Shown here one piece after another: positions 9,001-13,820 of a DNA stretch of 15,993 nt; positions within the stretch are counted from its first letter, which is position 1, and each line of letters starts with the position of its first letter. The translations under genes were made by a program, and so were the position numbers. The notes under the pieces are model-generated. The model saw only the letters and a list, made by a program, of their open reading frames with translations, had not been told where the DNA came from and did no database searches. This DNA comes from Methanobacteriota archaeon. GTDB lineage: Archaea > Thermoplasmatota > Thermoplasmata > RBG-16-68-12. Location of the stretch: positions 1-15,993 of the forward strand of contig VBMM01000104.1 of the NCBI GenBank assembly GCA_005878415.1, in the 5' to 3' direction.

Positions 9001-9525
9001 ATGATCCGCATCGGTCGAGTTGCTCCTCTGAAGATTGCCGACGCTGATCGCGATCAGGAGCGCGCCGATTAACCCGGCCTTCCGGCCGAACGCCTCCTTG
9101 CCCAAGGCATACGTCGGGAACACGATGAGCGCCCCGAACAGGCCCGACGACAGGAGGAACACGAAATAGACGGCGTCCCAGGCATTGTGGAAGAGCGGGG
9201 CGAGGGCTCGGCCGACGAGGAGGGAGAACCACGGGAAGAGGGGTGGCCTCGGATTCGGGAAGCTCACCGGGTAGTTCAGCATCCGGTCCGTCCCGAGGTC
9301 CTTGCCGGTCTGGAAGGAATAACATAAGGCGCGGTCCCAGTAGTACGAGTCGGACCCGCCGGAGTATCTCGGGACGTAGTTCGCATCGCATTGCGACGGC
9401 GCCGCGGTCGCCAACGAGAGGTCGTAGACGAAATACACGCGGACGAAGAGGGCCACGCCGAAGATCAGCACGAGGATGAGGCCCGTCCGCCAGTGGGCAC
9501 GGAGCCAGCCTTTCTCTTCCTGCAA
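3022..9525 (-). CDS. aglB: STT3/AglB-type oligosaccharyltransferase fused to a giant beta-repeat ectodomain
   Basis: A 2167-residue, uninterrupted reading frame. Residues 1-510 are a polytopic membrane domain with the STT3 hallmarks: an acidic loop after the first helix (GGSDSYYW, D59), a second acidic motif TDADHDAF (171-178) and a TIAE sequence (373-376) matching the archaeal TIxE motif. The lumenal-type domain carries the WWDYG signature (586-590), which recognises the acceptor sequon. Such enzymes transfer lipid-linked glycans to Asn-x-Ser/Thr on the outer face of the membrane. From about residue 916 the protein becomes a string of roughly eleven carboxypeptidase-regulatory-like repeats (each with a GxY...L.PGTY core) up to about 1890. 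Calcium-type loops lie at 1007-1015 and 1375-1386. Two NEW3/CARDB-like domains (1895-2110) and a final membrane helix plus RRRR follow. Usual AglB proteins are about 600-1000 residues. The start is TTG behind a GGAGGT site, ten bases away; no better start precedes the first helix. Confidence 0.9.
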   Translation of the reverse strand: MQEEKGWLRAHWRTGLILVLIFGVALFVRVYFVYDLSLATAAPSQCDANYVPRYSGGSDSYYWDRALCYSFQTGKDLGTDRMLNYPVSFPNPRPPLFPWFSLLVGRALAPLFHNAWDAVYFVFLLSSGLFGALIVFPTYALGKEAFGRKAGLIGALLIAISVGNLQRSNSTDADHDAFTLFFVVSTFYFFLRALKTMKGRRWVENWFQRESISAGIRGFFRENRTSVLYALLAGLSVTVIALAWQGWAYVSVILLVWFAAEMFVDRFRNEDPMGAWILFTIALATPILLAFQWYYVRNNIRVWFDVPAYLFLASIVLGLAFTVTRDYPWTLVIPSTLIAGAVGLAVGVVVNPTLASAFVTGAGYFIQSKLVTTIAEDQAPGMSQLILSFGLFTFGMSLLAIAYMLWQIPRRREPAYRIAVIWTFVAVFMAITAARFIFNASPAFAIAAGYAIDLVLVRADFAGMRRTYRSLAEGNWRNAVRKSLKVRHVLAALGVVFLVLVPNVWFGLDAAIPFELKAQYDRQVASTLPSFLRAPGYNPSSNSPFYFGAFGYTLPKPTDYYPAAWTWFRTQDADEPPELRPAYLSWWDYGFEAVDRGAHPTVADNFQNGYALAGQFLTAQNETQGIALLAVRLIEGDFRAHSLTIGPKVRDILTAYGISADIFAAVLGHPNVYVAVVLADPVRYGVWDSNMHPLNAQYILLSHLLTARFGEERMVDLYHALRDATGTDIGYFAVDSRLFPINAQNTGIFYAPVKLSDHRVIQLADGRVLAPDFFQIFVNTTRATNIQIQFLQPGDQVRSSRIAYQPAFYDSMFYRAYVGYSPTEIGFPNNPAIPGFDPGMQAFPPVPAWNLTHWRVVYRTSYYNPFPDVSNHTDAWQAMNYLDAQKKQADIQAGKIKGTVDLSTISSIASGVVFLRYYDGAWVNGTVSADSVPLAGVNITVTDEIGTPHYRTVTDANGHYSVLVPFGNVTITASVGRPSTNMIGTRTLATATLAVSEEQAMRVPADSDGDGVPDWIMTRDLNVPAHSESGTLYFDLDRNSALQAGDAVLPGAVLTFTDKEFPYQRTVTSRPDGSFTVSNLPPGTYALTVQANGRTVRAADGTIGTADVTANVAVPYAGIRGIATSSLGGSVAGATIDGVDETNGTTLHFTAGSDGSYALRPLMAGNYTLTAASGDLASNPVLVRAANVDVWLNLTLRPSGTVAGTTTVFGTARPFASLEFQSASDPSMVRTVTSDASARYAIRLPAGEWFVSGRSYDGTTLYATLGRVLVAAGATSSLDTMFVQGVRVTGTVFDPNPAVRNPQAVVAFANGAGQRWLTTSGTGGYLALLPAGTYDLQAFNAVAASFGSIALLASRTVDIRLVNASEAVGGSVYRDIDGNGALDPGEAIAGARIALTDDTGAHVSLTTNATGGFSVPLFGNHTYAGSVSAVGFETRAIPASSPASLRALLPIALVPTPVAVQGSVVLDGAPLLNRPVTVRAVAIGEGAVTQTTITDSNGGYGFRLVPGTYDLLVDENVSTTRDWRYQNAGSDGIDVSVAQASLAYDIAIVTRTRVTGSVTLSGVPQSASLSFDGPEHRTAEATTAGFVVYLVPGSYAVSGIKQIVPDQYAFISTATVPATNLTYALVKATRVAGHALFNGAGVVGPMPVSFARAEGGRVNVSTDSSGAYAAYLVPGNYTVTLTGTNSATESGAPRFYTYAFTGGLTVAPGAADIALDLSVSRDLDNTTVSGTVSFGGFGVDATVTFTARGGGAIAATTSSASNGSYSVGLAPGTYDVYAARSLGSAVSLLRITVPHAAQNTRNFPLASGFILSGVTTSAQGARTSASITIQSAAVLDLTSDGSGSYSTVLPAGVYAVTATKTGTENGISVSYQATTSVALQSDTVANLALEKVVSRSVVLSWDASQRQTISAGSSVTYTIVVRNTGNVADTWSLSGRPADWEFSFAPSTVSLNFGTSGTSASVVVTLTSPSDALVDHGTITLVATSTTDGTTQGSVDVQVDIVRTRELSLSLDPTSGVFDGRFLNYTLTITNSGNAAETVNVEITNPDDLAANGWIGRLGTVGGAATDIRLSGVTVPANSTTKVRLQSQSSGGASGATVIVRASAQDSMAVSSTGFFTLQMPVLATGGITVGGPDIAHEAPLNLQLVAAVVAAVAAVGAGLFLTRRRR

Positions 9526-9535
9526 GACGCGGCAA

Positions 9536-9541
9536 ACCTCC
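9536..9541 (-). promoter_or_regulatory. Strong Shine-Dalgarno fixing the TTG start of the OST gene
   Basis: On the minus strand GGAGGT reads from 9541 to 9536, ten bases before the TTG at 9525-9523. It is the main reason for accepting a TTG start. The next in-frame ATG lies beyond the first membrane helix. Confidence 0.6.
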
Positions 9542-9568
9542 GGGAGGTTGCGCCCATGAGGGAGCCCC

Positions 9569-9575
9569 TATATAT
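9569..9575 (-). promoter_or_regulatory. TATA box of the OST operon
   Basis: An isolated ATATATA run on the minus strand within GC-rich DNA, preceded by a purine-rich GAGAACGG that could serve as a BRE. Transcription would start about 25 bases downstream, near 9546, just ahead of the GGAGGT site. That gives a leader of about 20 bases. Confidence 0.6.
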
Positions 9576-9671
9576 CCGTTCTCGGGAATCCGCGGAGGGC
9601 GCGGAGTCCTCCACAAGCGAGGGCATCGCAAGAGGCTTTTGGCGCAGCGCTCGAACGGCGCGGACCGCGAT

Positions 9672-9683
9672 GGGCTTAAGCCC
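9672..9683 (+). promoter_or_regulatory. Palindromic promoter element before the Trm112-like gene
   Basis: A perfect 12-bp palindrome, GGGCTTAAGCCC, whose AT-rich centre lies about 28 bases before the ATG at 9706. The position fits a TATA-type box for a leaderless transcript. The symmetry could also be a repressor site. Functional assignment is inference. Confidence 0.4.
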
Positions 9684-9705
9684 GGGCCCGCGCTTCCCGC
9701 GCGCG

Positions 9706-9882
9706 ATGAAGCGGGACCTGATGGAGATCCTCTGCTGCCCGGTCTGCAAGGGCGACCTCGAGCTGACCGTGAAGGCCGAGAAGGACGAGATCCTCGAAGG
9801 GTCCTTGTTCTGCAAGAACTGCAACCATCGCTACGAGATCACGGATGGCATTCCGGACCTGCTGCCACCGGACTTCAAATGA
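9706..9882 (+). CDS. Trm112-like small zinc-binding protein
   Basis: A 58-residue protein of the Trm112/UPF0434 type. MKRDLMEILCCPVCKGDLEL carries the CPxC knuckle (C11, C14). A second pair, C36-x-x-C39, follows in FCKNCNHRYEI, then the family's typical ending ITDGIPDLLP. Trm112 proteins are zinc-binding activators of class I methyltransferases that modify tRNA, rRNA and release factor; in archaea one Trm112 can serve several enzymes. The start is the ATG immediately before KRDLMEIL, because the longer upstream frame has no family resemblance. A class I methyltransferase and the rRNA-modifying enzyme Tsr3 lie about 1 kb away on the other strand. That is suggestive but not proof of partnership. 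Zinc binding is inferred from the four cysteines. Confidence 0.85.
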   Translation: MKRDLMEILCCPVCKGDLELTVKAEKDEILEGSLFCKNCNHRYEITDGIPDLLPPDFK

Positions 9883-9964
9883 ATTCATGAGCCAAGCCGG
9901 TGTGCTCGCCGAGCCTTCGCCCGTTCGGATGCCACGCCGTCCATCATCACGGCGCAACTCTCGG

Positions 9965-10312
9965 CTACTTCTGAGATGGGAGTCTCATAGGCCCACTCCA
10001 GGTGACACCTTCGCCCGCGGGGTAGTCGCAATCACATCGGTCCGTCCCGATACCACCCGGCTCGTTCTCGTCTCGGTACCGGTACATCCGACCGCAAACC
10101 CTTCGATCGTGGCGCTGGTGCTTGAGGCCACGAAATCCGCAGCGGGGACACAGATTCGACATCCGGATGGCGCCGATGATGTTGGCGATTCCGGCAGCGA
10201 TCGGCCCGACGGCGACAAGGAAGATGGGACTGCCGGAGAAGAACGTGCCCAAACTGATGAGCAAGCCGATAGAGAGGAGTGCGATGCCTTTCCCCATTGA
10301 TGGCTTCGCCAT
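9965..10312 (-). CDS. Small membrane protein with a cysteine (zinc-ribbon-like) cytosolic domain
   Basis: A 115-residue protein. Two hydrophobic helices near residues 9-25 and 29-50 (IALLSIGLLISLGTFF and FLVAVGPIAAGIANIIGAI) are followed by LCPRCGFRGLKH with C55-x-x-C58, and further cysteines at 73, 93 and 95. The CPxCG knuckle suggests a zinc ribbon facing one side of the membrane. I do not recognise a named family. The ATG at 10312 lies about 32-38 bases after a TTAAAC-like box, giving a short leader; a second in-frame Met at residue 6 is possible. Base composition here is visibly less GC-rich than in its neighbours, which may mean a recently acquired or fast-evolving gene. It is convergent with the Trm112-like gene, with 82 bases between their stops. 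Confidence 0.65.
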   Translation of the reverse strand: MAKPSMGKGIALLSIGLLISLGTFFSGSPIFLVAVGPIAAGIANIIGAIRMSNLCPRCGFRGLKHQRHDRRVCGRMYRYRDENEPGGIGTDRCDCDYPAGEGVTWSGPMRLPSQK

Positions 10313-10343
10313 GGCCGCTAGTGGCGGAGTATCATCAGGCAGT

Positions 10344-10350
10344 GTTTAAG
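10344..10350 (-). promoter_or_regulatory. TATA-like box of the small membrane/zinc-ribbon gene
   Basis: CTTAAAC on the minus strand in an otherwise GC-rich gap, 32-38 bases before the ATG at 10312. A start site near 10322 would give a leader of roughly ten bases. Confidence 0.4.
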
Positions 10351-10384
10351 ATACCATGATGGTCCCCGACGAAGGGCCGATGCG

Positions 10385-10398
10385 CGCCCCGAAGGGCG
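10385..10398 (-). terminator. Possible terminator hairpin downstream of Tsr3
   Basis: On the minus strand CGCCC-UUCG-GGGCG forms a 5-bp stem with a cUUCGg loop, about 75 bases after the Tsr3 stop. There is no U tract after it, so a role in termination or 3'-end stability is tentative. Confidence 0.3.
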
Positions 10399-10473
10399 GG
10401 CGTTAAAGGACTGCGACACTCGGGGACTGCTCCGGGTGAAGTCCAGCGTCCCGCACCTTTGGGCCGCCGGGTT

Positions 10474-10977
10474 TCAGATGAATTCGGCCTGCGCCGCGAC
10501 GATCTGTGCGCTGTCGCTCGCGCGCGCGTACGCCTCGAGGGGCTCACGATTCAGGATGAGGAACTGATCGCCCCATGCGAACTTCGCGAGGATGGCGCGA
10601 CCCTCCGGCTCTCGGCCGAAGATCACGAGCGCCGCGGCGAGCGCCTCGACGGACGACAGGACGAACGGCTTGCCGTAGTTCACGGGATTCGCCGCGAGGA
10701 GGTACGGGAGCGCCCGCGCGGCGGCGTGCGGGACACTCGGGAACGTCCCCCGCTTCCACGAGACGTCGATTACCGCCAGGCCGTGTCGCTCCGCGCGCGG
10801 CGCGTCCGCGGGCGACAGGGCGCGTTCCGCATTCGGCGTGAGCAGCACGGCACCTCGGGGCAACGAGCGAGGCCGGGGGACGAACGTCATGAGGCCGAGC
10901 CGTTCGAGGCGGCGCGAGGTGCACTTCTTTGGATCGCACTGGCCCGCGTGGTACGCAATGAGTCGGATTGCGGACAT
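10474..10977 (-). CDS. tsr3: Tsr3-type 16S rRNA aminocarboxypropyltransferase (DUF367)
   Basis: A 167-residue protein with the Tsr3 pattern throughout: LIAYHAGQCDPKKCTSRRL (6-24), LLTPNAERALSPAD (45-58), LAVIDVSWKRG (67-77), and the signature ALPYLLAANPVNYGKP (89-104). These are followed by LSSVEALAAALVIFG and FAWGDQFLILN. Tsr3 transfers the aminocarboxypropyl group of S-adenosylmethionine to N1-methylpseudouridine in the decoding-region loop of small-subunit rRNA. The start chosen is the ATG just before SAIRLIAYH; upstream residues in the same frame belong to the end of the methyltransferase gene. The gene follows that methyltransferase after seven bases and is probably co-transcribed. Length is near the archaeal norm. 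Confidence 0.92.
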   Translation of the reverse strand: MSAIRLIAYHAGQCDPKKCTSRRLERLGLMTFVPRPRSLPRGAVLLTPNAERALSPADAPRAERHGLAVIDVSWKRGTFPSVPHAAARALPYLLAANPVNYGKPFVLSSVEALAAALVIFGREPEGRAILAKFAWGDQFLILNREPLEAYARASDSAQIVAAQAEFI

Positions 10978-10984
10978 CGCCTTG

Positions 10985-11800
10985 TCACGCTCGCTCGAAC
11001 TCCGCGTACAGTTGGAGGCCCATCGGCAGGGGTCGGGTCCCAAGGACCGCGAGCCGTCGCGAGAGCCGGCGGGGGACCGAGTTCATCACGCGGTCGGGGA
11101 GCGGGATGCGGTACGTGAAGCGCCGGATGACCCGCAAGCCGGTCATGGCCCCGAGCGACTCGAGTTCCGATAGCGTGAAACCCTCTCTTCGATGCTCGTC
11201 GGGATGGCTCGGCGTCGTCGCGTGCGAGGCGTCGTGGAGGAGCTCTGGATGGAGGGCCCCGTGCGTCAGCGGTCCTGCCAGATTGCGCACGACGGAGTCC
11301 GGAAGGAACCGCAACAGCCGGTACGGGAGGGCCTCGGCATTGGGAGTCGTCATGAAGAAACGGCCTCTGGGTCGCAGGACCCGGTGGACTTCACCGAGCA
11401 ACCGGACCGGCTTGTCGAGGTGTTCGAGGACCTCCGTCGCGACGACCGCGTCGAACGTCTCATCCCGGAAAGGCAGGCCTCTCTCCGCGTTCGCGAGGAG
11501 GACGTGGAGGGTGGCCTCCCTCGCGCGGCCGCGTTTCCGGGCCTGGACCGCGGAGGTGCGGAGAGGGAGGATGTCCATCGCGATGAGATCGAACCCCGCG
11601 GCCTCCGAGAGGGTCATGGAGAGGGCGCCATTCCCGCATCCGATGTCGAGGACCCGCGCCGGGGCCTGATTGCGGAAGCTCGCAATCTGGGTCGCCAGGA
11701 GGCGCTGGCGGGACAGGTACTCCCAGCGGACGTAGTCGGCCGGTTGCACGAGGTCCGCGAGGACCCCTTCGATGCGAACCACCACCGCCGAAGGCTCCAC
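10985..11800 (-). CDS. Class I SAM-dependent methyltransferase (Methyltransf_11 type)
   Basis: A 271-residue cytosolic enzyme with a Rossmann methyltransferase core. Motif I is ARVLDIGCGNGALS (48-61), the acidic end of the second strand is FDLIAMDIL (70-78), motif post-I is FDAVVATEVLEHL (116-128), and LRPRGRFFMTTPN (142-154) is the next strand. A C-terminal region of about 110 residues is less typical and may select the substrate, which I cannot name. I chose the GTG at 11800 because it lies about 25 bases after a TATA-like box, fitting a leaderless transcript. The open frame continues far upstream, but only as an antisense shadow of the RDD gene. Tsr3 follows after seven bases, so an RNA or translation-related target is plausible but unproven. 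GTGs six and seven codons downstream are alternative starts. Confidence 0.82.
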   Translation of the reverse strand: MEPSAVVVRIEGVLADLVQPADYVRWEYLSRQRLLATQIASFRNQAPARVLDIGCGNGALSMTLSEAAGFDLIAMDILPLRTSAVQARKRGRAREATLHVLLANAERGLPFRDETFDAVVATEVLEHLDKPVRLLGEVHRVLRPRGRFFMTTPNAEALPYRLLRFLPDSVVRNLAGPLTHGALHPELLHDASHATTPSHPDEHRREGFTLSELESLGAMTGLRVIRRFTYRIPLPDRVMNSVPRRLSRRLAVLGTRPLPMGLQLYAEFERA

Positions 11801-11824
11801 CCGACCGCCCAAGCGGAGGGCCGG

Positions 11825-11832
11825 AGATATAG
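11825..11832 (-). promoter_or_regulatory. TATA box of the methyltransferase-tsr3 operon
   Basis: CTATATCT on the minus strand, centred about 28 bases before the GTG at 11800. It is the only AT-rich octamer in this GC-rich stretch. It supports a leaderless start at or next to the GTG. Confidence 0.5.
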
Positions 11833-12028
11833 GTGTCGTCGTCTCGGGTTCCGACACAAAACCTTTCAGCGACGGGGGCCTTGTTCGGCTGCCACCGTGA
11901 TGATCGAACCGATGCTGACCTGTGATGAATGATGGGCGATCTGAGTGGCCCTGCTTTGTCAACACGGAAGCGTGGCGGGGACGGATTCTTTTTCTAGCAA
12001 GACGCCGTTCGAAGCGCGGGATGCACGC

Positions 12029-12502
12029 ATGGTGAGCGGTTTCGACCTCATCGGACACAACCGGACGTTCCAGATTCACTGGGCGAAACGCGTCGTCGCG
12101 TTCTTCCTCGACCTCACGATCATCTTCGCGCCCCTCTGGTCGTTCCTCTATCTCGGGGGGGTCCGGCAGCCCTGGATCTACGGCGTCCTCGGAGGCTTCC
12201 TCCTCTACGCCTACTCGACGGCGATGGAGGCGGCCGCGCGGTGCACGCTCGGGAAGTTCATCCTCGGCCTCGAGGTCCGATCGCTCCGCGGGCCCATGAC
12301 CCTGGGGAAAGCCGCCGTCCGGAACTTCCCCAAGCTGTTCTGGTTCGCGTTCCCCCTGCTCGACACACTCGCCGGCCTCGTCGTCGACGGAGACCCGCGG
12401 CAGCGGTGGTCCGACAAGATCCTCGGCACGACCGTCGCCCAGTCGCACCTGATCGACGTCCGCGTCCACCGCCTCGACGGGGCCGACACGGAAGCGCCCT
12501 AG
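12029..12502 (+). CDS. RDD family membrane protein
   Basis: A 157-residue integral membrane protein matching the RDD family. The first helix carries the defining Arg and Asp (AKRVVAFFLDLTIIF, R21 and D28). A second hydrophobic segment, YGVLGGFLLYAYSTAMEAA, follows. TLGKFILGLEVRS (73-85) is the conserved 'GK..lGlrv' turn, and RQRWSDKILGTTVA (124-137) is the usual end. RDD proteins are small three- to four-helix proteins; some have been linked to ion exchange, but most lack a defined role. I prefer the ATG at 12029 because the earlier in-frame residues lack resemblance to the family. An AT-rich CTTTTTCT patch lies about 35 bases before it. It is divergent from the methyltransferase, sharing a 228-base promoter region. 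Confidence 0.82.
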   Translation: MVSGFDLIGHNRTFQIHWAKRVVAFFLDLTIIFAPLWSFLYLGGVRQPWIYGVLGGFLLYAYSTAMEAAARCTLGKFILGLEVRSLRGPMTLGKAAVRNFPKLFWFAFPLLDTLAGLVVDGDPRQRWSDKILGTTVAQSHLIDVRVHRLDGADTEAP

Positions 12503-12517
12503 AGGCCGCGCGGCACG

Positions 12518-12526
12518 GTTATATAG
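12518..12526 (+). promoter_or_regulatory. TATA box of the GYD-like gene
   Basis: GTTATATAG inside GC-rich sequence, 33-41 bases before the ATG at 12559. Expected initiation is near 12548, leaving a leader of about ten bases that contains a GAGG ribosome-binding site at 12553-12556. Confidence 0.5.
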
Positions 12527-12558
12527 CGTCCTCCGGATGATGGCGGCCGCGTGAGGCC

Positions 12559-12813
12559 ATGCTCTTCGTAACCCAGCTCCGGGTCCTCCCCGGCCAGTGG
12601 GAGGATGCGACGCGGCTCTTCAAGCACCCGAAACTCCCGAACAACGTGATGGTGCACGAGTTCCTCGGGCTCCTCGGAAAGCCGGATGCCATCGTGATCT
12701 TCGAGGCGCCCGACGCCTCGACGGCGGCGGACTTCATGGTGCAGTTCAGCCGCGTCACCGACGCGACGACCTCCCTCGCCTTGCCGATCGAAGAGTTCAA
12801 GTGGACATGGTGA
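12559..12813 (+). CDS. Small GYD/DUF3303-like ferredoxin-fold protein
   Basis: An 84-residue protein with the layout of GYD/DUF3303-type ferredoxin-like (dimeric alpha-beta barrel) domains. An opening strand MLFVTQLRVLPG is followed by a helix with basic residues, a second strand VHEFLGLLGKPDAIVIFEAP (32-51) and a helix ASTAADFMVQFSRV, ending with a strand near TTSLALPIEEF. In GYD proteins the matching segment reads like 'GRYDAVVIVEAPD'. Function in this family is mostly unknown; small-molecule binding or monooxygenase-like folds are typical, so no reaction is claimed. It has its own TATA box and a GAGG site, so it is probably transcribed separately from the RDD gene 56 bases upstream. It is convergent with the 50-residue membrane protein. 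Confidence 0.65.
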   Translation: MLFVTQLRVLPGQWEDATRLFKHPKLPNNVMVHEFLGLLGKPDAIVIFEAPDASTAADFMVQFSRVTDATTSLALPIEEFKWTW

Positions 12814-12818
12814 GCCGT

Positions 12819-12831
12819 CCGGCCTAGCCGG
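12819..12831. terminator. Possible bidirectional terminator hairpin between convergent genes
   Basis: CCGGC-CTA-GCCGG forms a perfect 5-bp stem between the stop of the GYD-like gene (12813) and the stop of the convergent microprotein (12841). No T tract is present on either side, so the role is inferred from position only. Confidence 0.35.
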
Positions 12832-12840
12832 TCTCGGGCG

Positions 12841-12993
12841 TCACAGGAAGAACCACTGCCAACTCAGGGCCACGGCCACGATCACGACGGCCGCGACCTC
12901 CCACCACCCGAGGCCCGCGAGCTCCCTCCGGGGCTTCGGGTCGAAGTACGTCGCGAATCCGATTCGGCCGTCGCCCGCCCCTCTTCGATCCAT
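12841..12993 (-). CDS. 50-residue single-pass membrane microprotein
   Basis: A small open frame of 50 residues that starts MDRRGAGDGRIGFATYFDPK and continues PRRELAGLGW, then a hydrophobic helix WEVAAVVIVAVALSW, ending QWFFL. An ATG with GGAGG eight bases upstream (13005-13001), a positively charged N-terminal half and one C-terminal membrane helix support a real tail-anchored-type protein. I know no named family. Its size is below common gene-calling cut-offs. It lies on the same strand as the pilin and KaiC genes upstream, but about 290 bases after the pilin stop and behind a hairpin, so it is probably not on their transcript. The overlapping 95-residue frame on the same strand is Pro/Arg-rich and looks spurious. 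Confidence 0.6.
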   Translation of the reverse strand: MDRRGAGDGRIGFATYFDPKPRRELAGLGWWEVAAVVIVAVALSWQWFFL

Positions 12994-13257
12994 CGAGTCC
13001 CCTCCGCGCACAGGTTACCGAGGGGTTCTGTGGCCTTAGCGGTTCCGGTGGAATGCCCCTCGGAGAGGGAAAAGCGCCGGGGTCGCCGCGGAGGGAGAGG
13101 GGTGGCGGCACCGGCGCATCATCGTGAACTGGGTTCGCAACGCTTCGGTCGTCGCCCAGCCCCCCACGATATTAAGGGCTTATTGTACGCCCGTGAAATT
13201 CCCATGCTGGAGTGAGAGAGGGCGGCGTTTCGGATACGAAGTGAGAAAGGTGAAAGG
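12994..13257. other. Intergenic stretch with no convincing gene
   Basis: 264 bases between the microprotein and the pilin 3' hairpin. It holds the GGAGG site of the microprotein, an AT-rich patch at about 13169-13187 (GATATTAAGGGCTTATTGT) that could be a promoter on either strand, and the pyrimidine-rich trailer of the pilin transcript. I see no tRNA fold and no protein-like frame. Confidence 0.5.
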
Positions 13258-13275
13258 GAGGGCCCGAAGGCCCTC
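13258..13275 (-). terminator. 3' hairpin of pilin unit 1 with a cUUCGg tetraloop
   Basis: On the minus strand GAGGGCC-UUCG-GGCCCUC forms a perfect 7-bp stem closed by the very stable C(UUCG)G loop. It begins 11 bases after the pilin TAG and is followed by CCCUUUCACCUUUCUC. It is probably a terminator or 3'-end stabiliser. Confidence 0.6.
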
Positions 13276-13286
13276 GTGTCGTGCCA

Positions 13287-13790
13287 CTACGCGACGGTCC
13301 AGCTCCGGGTCTGGATCTGGCCGCCGTCGCTCCACAGCAGGTAGAACACATACGATGAGGCCGTCGTGAGTGCGACGCCGTTGCCCGTCACGCGGAACTG
13401 GTCGCCTTCATTGATGGTGTTGCCACCACCGATGTCGGTCCAGTAGATCCGGTAGACGGTGCCACTGATGGTGACGCTGGCGTATCCACCGCTCGTCGTG
13501 GCCATCGCAATCGCTGTTCCGGCGCTCGTCCCGCGCTGCAGGTTCACCTTGTAGTTCGACGGGCCGACCGCCTGCGTGACGCCCGCGATCGCGAACGTCG
13601 CGTTTCCGGGGCTGACGGAGAGGTCCACCGAGCCGAAGGTGATCTGGGGCCTCGTGGCGCCAGGGCCGACTAGCAGGCCGGATACCATCACGTACAGCAC
13701 GGCGGCCAGCACCACCGTGATCGCGACCATCAGGATGGTCGCAATGACGGGGGACACGGCTGCCTCATCCTTGCGGATGATGCTCTTCAT
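13287..13790 (-). CDS. Archaeal type IV pilin, paralogue 1
   Basis: A 167-residue prepilin of the Pilin_N (archaellin/pilin-like) class. Its N-terminus, MKSIIRKDEAAVSPVIATIL, is a class III signal: a short charged leader is cut by the archaeal prepilin peptidase, most likely just before AVSPVIATILMVAITVV. A hydrophobic helix (11-38) then packs into the pilus core. The remaining 120 residues are a Gly/Thr/Ser-rich beta domain ending SDGGQIQTRSWTVA, with no cysteines. Residues 1-49 are identical to paralogue 2; I count about 20 differences over 167 positions, all in the exposed domain. The start is the ATG after the GAGG site; a longer frame adds only leader sequence. It has its own leader hairpin and 3' hairpin. 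Sequons: only NAT in PGNATF. Confidence 0.88.
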   Translation of the reverse strand: MKSIIRKDEAAVSPVIATILMVAITVVLAAVLYVMVSGLLVGPGATRPQITFGSVDLSVSPGNATFAIAGVTQAVGPSNYKVNLQRGTSAGTAIAMATTSGGYASVTISGTVYRIYWTDIGGGNTINEGDQFRVTGNGVALTTASSYVFYLLWSDGGQIQTRSWTVA

Positions 13791-13804
13791 GGTTTTGTCC
13801 TCGC

Positions 13805-13820
13805 TGCGGCATTCGCCGCA
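13805..13820 (-). promoter_or_regulatory. 5'-leader hairpin of pilin 1
   Basis: TGCGGC-GAAT-GCCGCA on the minus strand folds into a perfect 6-bp stem with a four-base loop. Two bases later comes GAGG, eight bases before the ATG. The same 16 bases, spacing and flank occur before pilin 2. It could set RNA stability or translation. Confidence 0.55.

Noticed and set aside
6082..9072. Open frame of 996 residues on the plus strand opposite the STT3 catalytic domain
   Set aside because: Composition is dominated by Arg, Asp, Val and Glu with no recognisable domain. The opposite strand carries conserved OST motifs throughout.
9845..10300. Plus-strand frame of 151 residues downstream of the Trm112-like gene
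   Set aside because: It lies antisense to a protein with two clear membrane helices and a CPxC knuckle, and has no protein-like pattern itself.
11801..12469. N-terminal extension of the methyltransferase frame to 494 residues
   Set aside because: It runs antisense through the RDD gene and is charged low-complexity sequence. A TATA box at 11825-11832 places the start near 11800.
12824..13111. 95-residue minus-strand frame overlapping the microprotein
   Set aside because: Pro/Arg/Gly-rich without hydrophobic core. The alternative frame at 12841-12993 has a ribosome-binding site and a membrane helix.
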